DNA from: Aureispira sp. CCB-QB1
GTDB lineage: Bacteria; Bacteroidota; Bacteroidia; Chitinophagales; Saprospiraceae
Direction of reading: 5' to 3'
DNA: 64,000 bases
NCBI RefSeq assembly: GCF_000724545.1
Contig: NZ_JHBV01000041.1
Span: forward strand, 310,001-374,000
Each line of letters begins with the position of its first letter. Position 1 is the stretch's first letter. The notes below the pieces were generated by a model. It worked only from the letters and a program-made list of their open reading frames with translations. It had not been told where the DNA came from and ran no database searches. Shown here in pieces: positions 17,080-25,630 of this stretch. Position numbers and translations under genes: made by a program.

Positions 17080-18942
17080 CTAGTCTTTTTTAGATTGGAC
17101 GTATTCCTCAACCAGATCTTGCAGAATATCCAATGGCACCTTTCCATTTGTCAATAAAACTTCGTGAAATTCTCGTATATCAAATTGATCTCCTAACGCT
17201 GTCTCTGCATATTTCCTCAATTCCAAAATAGTAATCATTCCTACTTTGTAAGTTACCGCTTGCCCAGGCAAAACAACATGTCGTTCCACCATTTTTTCAC
17301 AAGTAGATACCTGATTAGGAGTATTCTCTTTATAATAATCAATCGCTTGATTTCTTGTCCATTTTTTGTGATGAATCCCTACATCTACTACCAATCGGCA
17401 AGCCCTCCACAACTCCCAAACCAATCGACCAAAATCCGAGTAAGCATCTTGATAGGCTCCCATTTCTTTGGGTAAGTATTCTGCATACATGCCCCACCCC
17501 TCAATATATGCGGTATAAGAATCCTCTAAACGACGAAATTGTGGCAAATCAGATAAAGACTCCTCTATAGAAATTTGCAAATGATGTCCAGGTATAGCTT
17601 CATGGTAGACACTAACATCCATTTCATATTTAGGCAAATCCCCCATATCTCTAGTATTTACGTAACAAACTCCAGGTGCATTACTTCCCAATACAGAGGT
17701 CTTATAAAAAGTTGTAAATGTCGACTCTCTAAAGGATTCTATAGACCGAACAACAACATCTTTGTTTGGCTTAGAAATAAACCAAGTATCCAATTGCACA
17801 ATCATTGAATCAATAATTTTTCTTACATTTTTTAAGTAGTCATTTCTTCCTTTGTCTGTATTAGGGTAATAAAATTGGGGATCACTACGTAAAAAGCTGA
17901 AAAACGCTTGCAAATCGCCTTTGTAATTTAGTTTTTTGATAATCGCCCGCATCTCTTCATGAATTCGAGCGACTTCTTCTATCCCTAAGTTATAAATCTC
18001 ATCTGCCGTTAAAGAAGTTGTGGTTTGCTCTCTTAACTTGAAGGCATAATACAGTTCTCCTGCCTCCCATTGCCAAACACCTATACCATCACTTGCCTTG
18101 GTTTCCAAAACTTTTAAATGGTGATATAATTTTTGATAAGAAATAATAAACTTTTGATTAAAAGCATCCAACAAACGCTGTTTTAGAGTTGTCTTTTGCT
18201 CATTTTTTAAATCAAGTAAAGCTATTTTTTGCTCAAATTTTTTAATAATTAAATTGGGCGCATCAGGTGTCGTCTTGATAATCTCGTTAATAGAAGCCAA
18301 TACCGTAGGAAACAAAAACTTGGGTAAAATAATGCCCTTTTTTTCACGTATAATCAAACCCGCTATTAATTCATCAATCTTCTTTGGAACATTTCCAACC
18401 CTACTAATATACGCTTCAGCATCTCTTAAGTCATTAATTTCATGCTGATTAATTAACAAAGCAGGAATCCTTAGATGCACACCATTCATTGCATTAATAG
18501 GATAATTATGATAACGATAACGATAGGCTTCTATTTCTGTTTTGAGTTTATCTTTTAACAACCTCGCACTCAACAAAGTTGCCTCGTCCAAGCAAGCTTC
18601 TCTTAGAATACTATCTTCTAAATAACTGAGTATAGCTTGGTTGTAAGAATGCTCAATTTTAAGATGTTCTGTACTCAAGGATGTCCACTGGTTGTTACTA
18701 TCTTTTCTGCCCAACCTACTTTGCCATTCGGGATCTCGAAGTATTCGTTCTTCAAAGTAACGTTCAAATAACAAATTAGCCTTAGTTGTTCCTGCTTCTA
18801 TTTCTGCGGTAGTACAATCCCTAGTTAACTCAAATGAATCTGGAGTTTGCTCCTTAAAGAGATACAGATAGCTTACATAAAACAATACCGCCAACAATAC
18901 CGCAATAACAAACTTAACTTTTATATTAAAATATCCTTCCAT
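17080..18942 (-). CDS. DUF885 peptidase-like protein, membrane-anchored
   Basis: I choose ATG 18942, which puts a single hydrophobic anchor (KFVIAVLLAVLFYVSYLYLF) right at the N-terminus; ATG 19005 is also possible. The 620-residue protein matches DUF885: an HEAIPGHH motif at 447-454 that looks like a zinc-metallopeptidase HExxH-type site, an SYTAYIEGWGMYAEYL segment, and the late EKMVERHVVLPGQAVTYKVG. Members are thought to be metal-dependent peptidases in the periplasm, but few are characterised. It is monocistronic, between two MITE-like copies. Confidence 0.8.
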   Translation of the reverse strand: MEGYFNIKVKFVIAVLLAVLFYVSYLYLFKEQTPDSFELTRDCTTAEIEAGTTKANLLFERYFEERILRDPEWQSRLGRKDSNNQWTSLSTEHLKIEHSYNQAILSYLEDSILREACLDEATLLSARLLKDKLKTEIEAYRYRYHNYPINAMNGVHLRIPALLINQHEINDLRDAEAYISRVGNVPKKIDELIAGLIIREKKGIILPKFLFPTVLASINEIIKTTPDAPNLIIKKFEQKIALLDLKNEQKTTLKQRLLDAFNQKFIISYQKLYHHLKVLETKASDGIGVWQWEAGELYYAFKLREQTTTSLTADEIYNLGIEEVARIHEEMRAIIKKLNYKGDLQAFFSFLRSDPQFYYPNTDKGRNDYLKNVRKIIDSMIVQLDTWFISKPNKDVVVRSIESFRESTFTTFYKTSVLGSNAPGVCYVNTRDMGDLPKYEMDVSVYHEAIPGHHLQISIEESLSDLPQFRRLEDSYTAYIEGWGMYAEYLPKEMGAYQDAYSDFGRLVWELWRACRLVVDVGIHHKKWTRNQAIDYYKENTPNQVSTCEKMVERHVVLPGQAVTYKVGMITILELRKYAETALGDQFDIREFHEVLLTNGKVPLDILQDLVEEYVQSKKD

Positions 18943-19089
18943 TTTAGATCCCAATAGACTATCAAGTGTCAATCTCTTAGACAGAGTGTAGCACTCAACA
19001 AACATCAAAAATTCAATTCTATCTTTCTTATTCTACCTTGACATTTACCAATAGTGGTTTGCTAATTTTTTAGCAGATTACTATTAGAA

Positions 19090-19278
19090 TAATACTCCGT
19101 TGCTTTTTTAGTTTCCCTACGAACCCGCAGGCTCACGAAGTAAAAACATAAAAAATCATCTTGTATTAGCTTGATTATCACCCTTTTAACACAAAAGCCA
19201 ACAAAAGTACATCTTACTAATAATCAACTGCGAAGCACTCATGCAATAAACTAATACGATTTTTCAACGGAGTAATGG
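19090..19278 (-). repeat. MITE-like element, copy B (reversed, with cassettes)
   Basis: About 189 bp. Its ends TAATACTCCGTTG and CAACGGAGTAATG are variants of the family ends. It is flanked by the direct repeat TTAGAA (19084-19089 and 19279-19284). Inside are a TGATTATCA-type inner repeat, a GCGAAGCACTCATGCA module and a CGCAGGCTCACGAAG module. It occupies most of the gap between the DUF885 gene and ccmB. Confidence 0.75.
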
Positions 19279-19322
19279 TTAGAATAAATCCGTCATCTTA
19301 TTACAAAATTAATAAATAATGC

Positions 19323-19330
19323 TAATTTTG
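19323..19330 (+). promoter_or_regulatory. Possible -7 box for ccmB
   Basis: TAATTTTG matches the Bacteroidota TAnnTTTG box and ends 7 bp before the ATG of ccmB. No TTTG is visible at the -33 distance. If real, the mRNA would be leaderless or nearly so. Confidence 0.35.
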
Positions 19331-19337
19331 CGCTAAT

Positions 19338-20000
19338 ATGAATATACTAACTGAAACGAGGCATTTATTACTAAAAGAAATTCGTTTGGAATTTCGCCAA
19401 AAATATGCGATTAGCGGCATTTTATTGTATGTTATATCGACTGTTTTTGTCGTTTACATCACATTAGGGCAAGAAGTAGGTGGAGCAGTTTGGGCTGCTT
19501 TATTTTGGATTATTGTACTATTTGCCTCTGTCAATGCTATTGCAAAAAGTTTTGTTCAAGAAAGTCCACGTCGGCAACTCTATTATTATGCTCTATCCAA
19601 TCCTGCTTCTGTTATTTTGTCCAAAATGCTCTACAACGGATTGTTACTTTTAGTTATTTCCTTTCTTGCTTTTGCTGTTTTTTCAGTCGTGGTTGGTAAC
19701 CCTGTTAAGTATCCAAGTTTATTTTATCAAACTCTTGCACTTGGAGCAATTGGTTTTTCCATTACCTTTACATTCATTTCGGCTATTTCTGCCAAAGCCA
19801 ATCAGAGTGCCACACTCATGGCTATACTAAGCTTTCCTGTCATTATACCGATGTTAATGACCTTAATGCGCCTAACAAAAATAGCGATAGGTTTGATGAC
19901 CGATACGGCGTATTATCAAGATATGCTCATTTTGCTTTGCATTGATGTTATCTTAGGTGCCTTGGCATTTATTTTGTTTCCTTATTTGTGGCGGGACTAA
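19338..20000 (+). CDS. ccmB: Haem exporter/cytochrome c maturation protein CcmB
   Basis: A 220-residue protein with six membrane helices. The start EIRLEFRQKYAISGILLYV, the central FVQESPRRQLYYYALSNP and the later LSFPVIIPMLMTLMRLTK are typical of CcmB, the permease partner of the CcmA ATPase, which works with CcmC/D/E to deliver haem for cytochrome c. Here it is alone; the usual neighbour ccmC is not found downstream. An unrelated lipoprotein gene follows after 288 bp. Confidence 0.9.
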   Translation: MNILTETRHLLLKEIRLEFRQKYAISGILLYVISTVFVVYITLGQEVGGAVWAALFWIIVLFASVNAIAKSFVQESPRRQLYYYALSNPASVILSKMLYNGLLLLVISFLAFAVFSVVVGNPVKYPSLFYQTLALGAIGFSITFTFISAISAKANQSATLMAILSFPVIIPMLMTLMRLTKIAIGLMTDTAYYQDMLILLCIDVILGALAFILFPYLWRD

Positions 20001-20288
20001 CTTGTATATTCTGAAATATACTTTCTTATTGATCTAATACAGCAAATTATGAATACCTAATTTGCGCTCTTCTCTTTAGCTTTTCATGTTTTGGGCAAAT
20101 CGCTCTCTTTCCTTACATTCTTAAAAACGAGCTACTTACTAATCCTTTAACGCTTGTTATTTATCTTCTATAATTTGCAAATTTCACCATTATTGTATAA
20201 CTTCATACATATTCGCTGGTTGGCTATATCTCATCTTAACATATAGCAGATTGTTTGGTCTCAAAATATTATCCCCAAAAAAACACTT

Positions 20289-21092
20289 ATGCAAACACTA
20301 TTCAACTTTAGTCCTTTTATATTACTATTATTAGCGGTAGCATGTAATACATCTAATAATTCTAATCCTATAAATATTACCGTTTCAGAAACTAGTATTG
20401 AAAAAATGGGATTAGCTGACAATTCTATTATCATGCAAGTGGAAGTTACGAACGGAACGAACCAAGCAGCGACCATCCATTGGGATCGTATTGAGCAACA
20501 AACCGTTCTAGGATGGACGTACGAGTTAAATGGGAGCACCTCCAATTCAGGCACTTTAAATATTCCTGCGAATACATCTATTGGTGTCACTTTGACTGTC
20601 ATACCTAATGGAAACATCGGTGTTGGCATGGGAAGTATAGAGTTTTACGACCCCATGCATCAACAACTCACCTCAAAAACAGTTCATTACAAATCAACAG
20701 CACTCAAGGAATATTTTAGATTGAACTTAGCCAATCCTTCCAATGCTACGAGCTATATCAGCAACTCTACTCCAACAGAGTCATACATTCATCATGTTTG
20801 GGTTATCAATGATAATACAACTCCTATCGCAGTTCACTGGAAAAGAACAGAAGAAAGTCGCATACCTTCTAACTGGGTACTGGCAGCGAAAACACATGAA
20901 ATTTGTTATACTCCCCCCATTTTATCCGACGTATTCACCTCTATCCCGCCAATGGATTCCGTGCCTTTTAAGTTAATTTTTGGTCACCATAACCAGACAG
21001 GCTATGGAGAAGCAACACCCATTTTTTGGGTCAACACAGATAGTTCAAATAGTGTTAAATCTCAACTATTTACTTACAAGGTTTTGCCTTAA
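20289..21092 (+). CDS. Hypothetical lipoprotein with an internal duplication
   Basis: A 267-residue protein with a lipobox (LLAVAC). The mature part contains two similar beta-rich halves: one with VEVTNGTNQAATIHWDRIEQ followed by a Trp, the other with VWVINDNTTPIAVHWKRTEE followed by NW. The shared core is V-x-N-x-T-x-x-A/I-x-I/V-H-W-x-R-x-E, and each half ends in a long antiparallel region, suggesting two immunoglobulin-like domains. No named family. It is likely an exported surface or periplasmic protein, convergent with the TrmH gene. Confidence 0.6.
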   Translation: MQTLFNFSPFILLLLAVACNTSNNSNPINITVSETSIEKMGLADNSIIMQVEVTNGTNQAATIHWDRIEQQTVLGWTYELNGSTSNSGTLNIPANTSIGVTLTVIPNGNIGVGMGSIEFYDPMHQQLTSKTVHYKSTALKEYFRLNLANPSNATSYISNSTPTESYIHHVWVINDNTTPIAVHWKRTEESRIPSNWVLAAKTHEICYTPPILSDVFTSIPPMDSVPFKLIFGHHNQTGYGEATPIFWVNTDSSNSVKSQLFTYKVLP

Positions 21093-21128
21093 CTTTAATC
21101 TATGTTTAGATTATGATTCATTGATAAT

Positions 21129-21881
21129 CTACCGTTTTTTTCGTCGCATTATTTCAGAAGCAACTACTGTTGCAGCGCAAGCAACGTTCAAAGATTCAAC
21201 ATCATTCGCCATGGGAATAAACAAGTGCTTGTTGGTTAATGCTTCTGTCTGTGGAGACACACCATCCGTTTCATTCCCCAACACAAAAATACCCTTGGTC
21301 TCTAATGATTCTTTATAAATATTTGTTCCTTTTTCTCCCGACAAACCATAAATAGAATAACCAAAACTTTTTGCTTTTTTCAACACAGGTGTCAAGCGTT
21401 CGCATTTTAGAATACGACTCTTAAATACGACCCCTGCGGAGGCTTTGATGACCAATGAATTGAGCTTTGCACAACCCTTTCTTGGCAATATGATGCCATC
21501 TACACCTAAAGCCGTACAAGAACGAATAATCATGCCTACATTGCCTGGAGTTGTAATGCCATCTAAAGCAATGAGTGTCAAATCTGCTCCTTGGTGTGCT
21601 TCCAAGAACTGAATCGCATCGTCCATTTGTGGCGTATGAACATCTGCTGCAACTCCTTGATCCTGTTTGGGATGCTTAGACATTCTAGAAACTTGATCTG
21701 CTTCCAAACGCAAAACTTCAATTCCTCTTCGCTCACAAGCTGCTATAATTTTTTTGATAATATCAGCTTTTGCTTTTCTAGCAATAAAAACCTTAGCGAT
21801 ATCTAAGGCCTCATTCTCTAGAATTTCTAAGACAGGCTTGCGCCCATAAATGGTCAAAAATTGATCTCTTGGATGTTTCAT
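21129..21881 (-). CDS. TrmH/SpoU-family RNA 2'-O-methyltransferase
   Basis: ATG 21881 gives MKHPRDQFLTIYGRKPVLE, the typical substrate-binding N-terminal domain; the longer frame (21947) is unlikely. All three SPOUT motifs are visible: NVGMIIRSCTALG (N-x-G-x-x-x-R), GIFVLGNETDGVS, and IPMANDVESLNVACAATV. The length (250) and the N-terminal domain fit RlmB-type enzymes that methylate a ribose in 23S rRNA, but a tRNA target cannot be excluded. It is monocistronic. Confidence 0.9.
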   Translation of the reverse strand: MKHPRDQFLTIYGRKPVLEILENEALDIAKVFIARKAKADIIKKIIAACERRGIEVLRLEADQVSRMSKHPKQDQGVAADVHTPQMDDAIQFLEAHQGADLTLIALDGITTPGNVGMIIRSCTALGVDGIILPRKGCAKLNSLVIKASAGVVFKSRILKCERLTPVLKKAKSFGYSIYGLSGEKGTNIYKESLETKGIFVLGNETDGVSPQTEALTNKHLFIPMANDVESLNVACAATVVASEIMRRKKR

Positions 21882-21958
21882 GATTTTTATACTAACACAA
21901 TCTAATTGGAGGAACAAAGAACTGTTAATAAAAATGAACTTTGCCAACTAAAAACGAG

Positions 21959-21993
21959 AAAAAAAGCTGCCCCAATTACTTAGAGCAGCTTTT
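21959..21993 (-). terminator. Rho-independent terminator of the CFA synthase gene
   Basis: On the minus strand AAAAGCTGC pairs with GCAGCTTTT (21993-21985 and 21970-21962), followed by a T-run. Confidence 0.75.
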
Positions 21994-22080
21994 CTATTTA
22001 TTACGGTATTATTGAAAGAATTCAACAGTATGCTTTTATTTCTAAAAGCTCATTCTTTCCGAAAAGTGAATCTTAACAGA

Positions 22081-23316
22081 TTATTTCACCATCGTTTTTT
22101 TCTTTCTAGTTTTGTACTCTTCCATGATTTTTTCAGAAGTAGAGTCAGAAGCAACAGAAGAAGTATTCTCAAATTGTTGAGTTTCGCCCAAAGCTACTTT
22201 ACCAATGTATCTATTTCTAGGTACGTGGTTAACGTTTTTGTGGCAAATGATTTGATAAGCAGAAGAACCACCAATAGCTGCAATTCTAGTAGACCAACCC
22301 AAGAATACTTGATACATTCTAAATTGCATTCTTCCGTATTTCTCGATTACTTGGTCTTTGTTGCTCATCCAGTTGTCATACCATGCAGCAATTGTTTTGC
22401 TGTAGTGGATACCAACATTCTCCACAGATTGGATTTCAAATCCTGCTTTTTCGATTCTTCTAAGATCCCAACTTACAGGCATACTTGCATCTGCACCTGG
22501 GAAAATATATTCATTCATGAACAATCCCCAAACAATTGTTTCTTGGTCTGGTCCACGCAACAAAGATTTTCTTTCTCTCAAAGCAGCAATTTGCAAGTAG
22601 AAAATACCATCGTCTTCCAACAAATCATAAATTTGCTCCATAAATTTTTGGAAGTACTTGATACCTACGTGCTCAGCCATTTCCAAACAAGTAATTTTAT
22701 CATATTTTCTTCTAGGGATGTCTCTATAGTCCATCAAAAGGATTCTAGATTGATCTTCCATACCATTTTCTTTGATCAATTTTGTTCCCCATTCAGCTTG
22801 TTGAGGTGTAATCGTTACACCCGTTGTATCCATATTGTAGTTCTTAGCCATGTGAGCAACCAATGTTCCCCATCCACAACCAATATCTAAAAGGCTTTCA
22901 CCTTCTTTTAATTGCATTTTTTGTGCAATCAAGTCCAGCTTGTTATCTTGAGCTTGCTCTAGTGTTTCGTCTTCAGTTTTGTAGTATCCAGAAGTATAAA
23001 CCATACGTGGCCCTAAGAACCATCTGAAAATATCGTTTTGATCATCATAGTGGCTCAAAATAGTCTCTTCGTCCATTTTTTGTGAATGGCTCATGATTTC
23101 TGGTAGAAACTCTGTAACAAAGAATTTGTAGTGGTGACCTACAAAGTTAAAATCACACAATTCTTTAATGTTATCGATGAATTCCATGAAATCACCTTTC
23201 ATATCTATATCACCTTTTAGATAATCTTCTATCCAGTGTCCAGCCTCTACTTTATTGCCAGAGTATCTCTTCTTTAATTTTCTGTTTCTTACTTCAACAA
23301 AATCTGAAATTCTCAT
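22081..23316 (-). CDS. Cyclopropane-fatty-acyl-phospholipid synthase family methyltransferase
   Basis: A 411-residue protein. SAM-binding motif I LLDIGCGWGTLV is at 142-153, then GVTITPQQAEWG, CLEMAEHVGIKYF and a C-terminal lipid-headgroup region (MSNKDQVIEKYG, MYQVFLGWS). This is the CFA synthase fold that transfers a methylene from SAM to membrane unsaturated acyl chains; some relatives make other modified fatty acids. A perfect Bacteroidota-type promoter lies at 23440-23470, about 120 bp upstream, and a terminator directly after. It appears to be a single-gene unit. Confidence 0.88.
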   Translation of the reverse strand: MRISDFVEVRNRKLKKRYSGNKVEAGHWIEDYLKGDIDMKGDFMEFIDNIKELCDFNFVGHHYKFFVTEFLPEIMSHSQKMDEETILSHYDDQNDIFRWFLGPRMVYTSGYYKTEDETLEQAQDNKLDLIAQKMQLKEGESLLDIGCGWGTLVAHMAKNYNMDTTGVTITPQQAEWGTKLIKENGMEDQSRILLMDYRDIPRRKYDKITCLEMAEHVGIKYFQKFMEQIYDLLEDDGIFYLQIAALRERKSLLRGPDQETIVWGLFMNEYIFPGADASMPVSWDLRRIEKAGFEIQSVENVGIHYSKTIAAWYDNWMSNKDQVIEKYGRMQFRMYQVFLGWSTRIAAIGGSSAYQIICHKNVNHVPRNRYIGKVALGETQQFENTSSVASDSTSEKIMEEYKTRKKKTMVK

Positions 23317-23685
23317 TATTAATAATGATTTTTTAGTGAATAAAAATTAGGAGTTTTGATTGTAATTATTCTAATGATGCAAGAAAATCAAGTTCCCCCT
23401 ATTTTAGATTTAAAGTTTGTATATTGGGAGTGTGTAAATCAAAAGTACGATTCATCTTACCACACCCAAACAACGACTAATAATCAAAGGGTTAGCAAAC
23501 ACTAGTACCTTTATAATTATTGTCATGACTTATCTCATCAATTAAATTTAGTCGGTATTGGGTATCGTCTAGTCTAATTTTGCACAAATTTATGTCAATA
23601 AATCTTATTATTGTAATAATTCCTAAATTTTATTCGCTCTTAGTGCTTGATAAGCAGATAAACAAACTACACATTCAATTAATTT
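23317..23685. other. Divergent region between the CFA and LytS genes
   Basis: Holds the CFA promoter (23440-23470, minus) and a TAATTTTG box at 23575-23582 that may be the -7 element of the sensor gene. Nothing else is apparent. Confidence 0.45.
23440..23470 (-). promoter_or_regulatory. Primary-sigma promoter for the CFA synthase gene
   Basis: On the minus strand TTTG (23470-23467), 19 bp, then TACTTTTG (23447-23440). This is a full match to the TTTG-N19-TAnnTTTG consensus of Bacteroidota. Confidence 0.7.
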
Positions 23686-24744
23686 ATGTCACTACTTGCT
23701 GCACAAAATAGTATAAAAAAAAGCTATGAATTCATCTCTAACCGAGTTGTTTACCATGCTCTTATTTGGTTCTGTTATATGCTAGCACTGTTATTTTTAG
23801 ATAGTGGAGAAGAAAGCTTCCTTACCATTCTTAGGAATACAGTTATCCATGTTTTTTTTCTAATGCTTATTGTCTATACGAATTACCTCTATTTGATTCC
23901 TAATTACCTATCCAAAAAGCGGTTTATCTCGTACCTTTTGCTCTTGCTTTTTACAGCAGCTGTCGTCATGCCCATTGAGATGGTTTTTCTATATTGGAAT
24001 ATTGCTGAGAAAGAAAATATTGAAGCACAGCTTGAGTTGCTAAAAAAACAATACGGTCACTTTATATTCCTATTTTTAACCTTAATCATTAGTACCATTC
24101 TAAAAATCACCAAAGAATGGTTGTTGCAACAAGCGGTACAAAAAGACTTAGAAAACAAAAACTTGCAGTCAGAGTTAAGTTTTTTAAAATCTCAAATCAA
24201 CCCACACTTTCTTTTTAATACGCTCAATAGCCTCTATGCACTAACGTTAAAAAAATCAGACAAAGCGCCAGAAATAGTGCTTCGCCTGTCTGAAATGATG
24301 CGGTACATGCTTTATAAAAGTAATGAAAAAAAAGTACCTTTAGAGCAAGAGATTAATTACATTCAGAATTACTTAACCTTAGAACGAACTCGTTACGGAG
24401 ACAAAGCTAGAATCGAATTTGAATGTGCAGGAGATTCTCCAAGCAACTACAGCATTGCCCCCCTCTTGTTTATTACTTTTTTCGAGAACAGTTTTAAACA
24501 TGGTTTGAGTCAAAGTATTACCGAAGGATTTGTAGAATGCTTAATTTACATAGAAGACAATACGGTTGATTTCACCATTCAAAATAGTAAAACGAAAGAA
24601 AAAGACGAACGCTATTTTCAAGGAGGCATTGGCTTGGTTAATGTCAAGCGACGATTAGAACTAATTTACCCTGACAAATACATTTTGGATATACACGAAA
24701 CAGATGACATTTATTTGGTCAATCTAAAAATTGATTTAAATTAA
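23686..24744 (+). CDS. LytS/YehU-type sensor histidine kinase
   Basis: A 352-residue protein with four membrane helices in residues 25-145, a coiled linker, then the His_kinase domain with phospho-acceptor H174 in SQINPHFLFNTLN. The ATP-binding region includes PLLFITFFENSFKHG and GGIGLVNVKRRLEL. Such kinases phosphorylate a LytTR regulator, here encoded 76 bp downstream. The signal is unknown; there is no extracytoplasmic domain, so sensing is probably within the membrane. Confidence 0.9.
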   Translation: MSLLAAQNSIKKSYEFISNRVVYHALIWFCYMLALLFLDSGEESFLTILRNTVIHVFFLMLIVYTNYLYLIPNYLSKKRFISYLLLLLFTAAVVMPIEMVFLYWNIAEKENIEAQLELLKKQYGHFIFLFLTLIISTILKITKEWLLQQAVQKDLENKNLQSELSFLKSQINPHFLFNTLNSLYALTLKKSDKAPEIVLRLSEMMRYMLYKSNEKKVPLEQEINYIQNYLTLERTRYGDKARIEFECAGDSPSNYSIAPLLFITFFENSFKHGLSQSITEGFVECLIYIEDNTVDFTIQNSKTKEKDERYFQGGIGLVNVKRRLELIYPDKYILDIHETDDIYLVNLKIDLN

Positions 24745-24820
24745 TCTCTTAATTTCTTAGATAATCCATTGCTTTTATACCCCAATACCAATTTTCTATA
24801 AACCATAAAAAACTTTTAAA

Positions 24821-25534
24821 ATGAATGTTATAATTGTTGATGATGAGCCATTAGCACAAGAAGTTATAGAGACTTATATCAGTAAGTTTCCTGCCCTAAA
24901 TTTGATTGCCAAATGCAGCAATGCTGTAGAAGCTTTCGATGTTTTGAATAGCAATAATATTGACTTGATGTTTTTAGACATACAGATGCCTCAAATATCG
25001 GGCATTGATTTCTTAAAAACACTTCCCAACCCTCCACAAGTAATTTTCACAACGGCCTATTCAGAATACGCTATGGATGGTTACGAATTAAATGTTGTTG
25101 ATTACTTACTCAAACCAATTTCTCTAGATCGCTTTGCAAAAGCTGTTAATAAGGCGGTGGCCAAAGAACAGCAAATTCAAGAAAATGAGCCTAATTTACC
25201 AACCAATACAGAACCCGCAGACTATATTTTTGTCAAAGCAGATAAAAAGCTTATAAAAATTCGATTTGACCAAATCAATTACATTGAAGGTCTAAAAGAT
25301 TATGTTATCTTACATACTCCAAATGGTCGTGTAGTTACTTTACAAACTATGAAAAGTTTAGAAATTAAACTTCCTTCGGATATTTTTATGCGTGTCCATC
25401 GATCATTCATTGTTAATTTGGCAAATATTTCTGTTATTGAAGGAAATACGGTTCAAATTGAGAAAAAAATTATTCCTATTGGAAAAAACTACAAAGATGT
25501 TTTGTTGAATATTATCAACAAAAATAGATTATAA
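24821..25534 (+). CDS. LytTR-family response regulator
   Basis: A 237-residue protein. Receiver domain at 1-120 with the acidic pocket D7, D8 and phospho-acceptor D53 (FLDIQMP), and the KP switch loop (LLKPIS). A LytTR DNA-binding domain fills residues about 140-237 (YIFVKADKKLIKIRFDQINYIEG, RVHRSFIVN). It pairs with the upstream sensor kinase. About 100 bp separate it from the next gene, so the transcript may continue. Confidence 0.92.
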   Translation: MNVIIVDDEPLAQEVIETYISKFPALNLIAKCSNAVEAFDVLNSNNIDLMFLDIQMPQISGIDFLKTLPNPPQVIFTTAYSEYAMDGYELNVVDYLLKPISLDRFAKAVNKAVAKEQQIQENEPNLPTNTEPADYIFVKADKKLIKIRFDQINYIEGLKDYVILHTPNGRVVTLQTMKSLEIKLPSDIFMRVHRSFIVNLANISVIEGNTVQIEKKIIPIGKNYKDVLLNIINKNRL

Positions 25535-25630
25535 AGCCATCGTCACCCCGATCTATTTGCCCCAAGAACTTTTTCATCATCTTTTTCTTGAACGTCCTAA
25601 TCAAACGTTTGAGATTAAATCAAAGAATCA

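Noticed and set aside
22012-22890. A long plus-strand frame opposite the CFA synthase gene
   Set aside because: It is antisense to a conserved enzyme and reads as low-complexity Ser/Phe/His-rich sequence; a shadow of the real gene.
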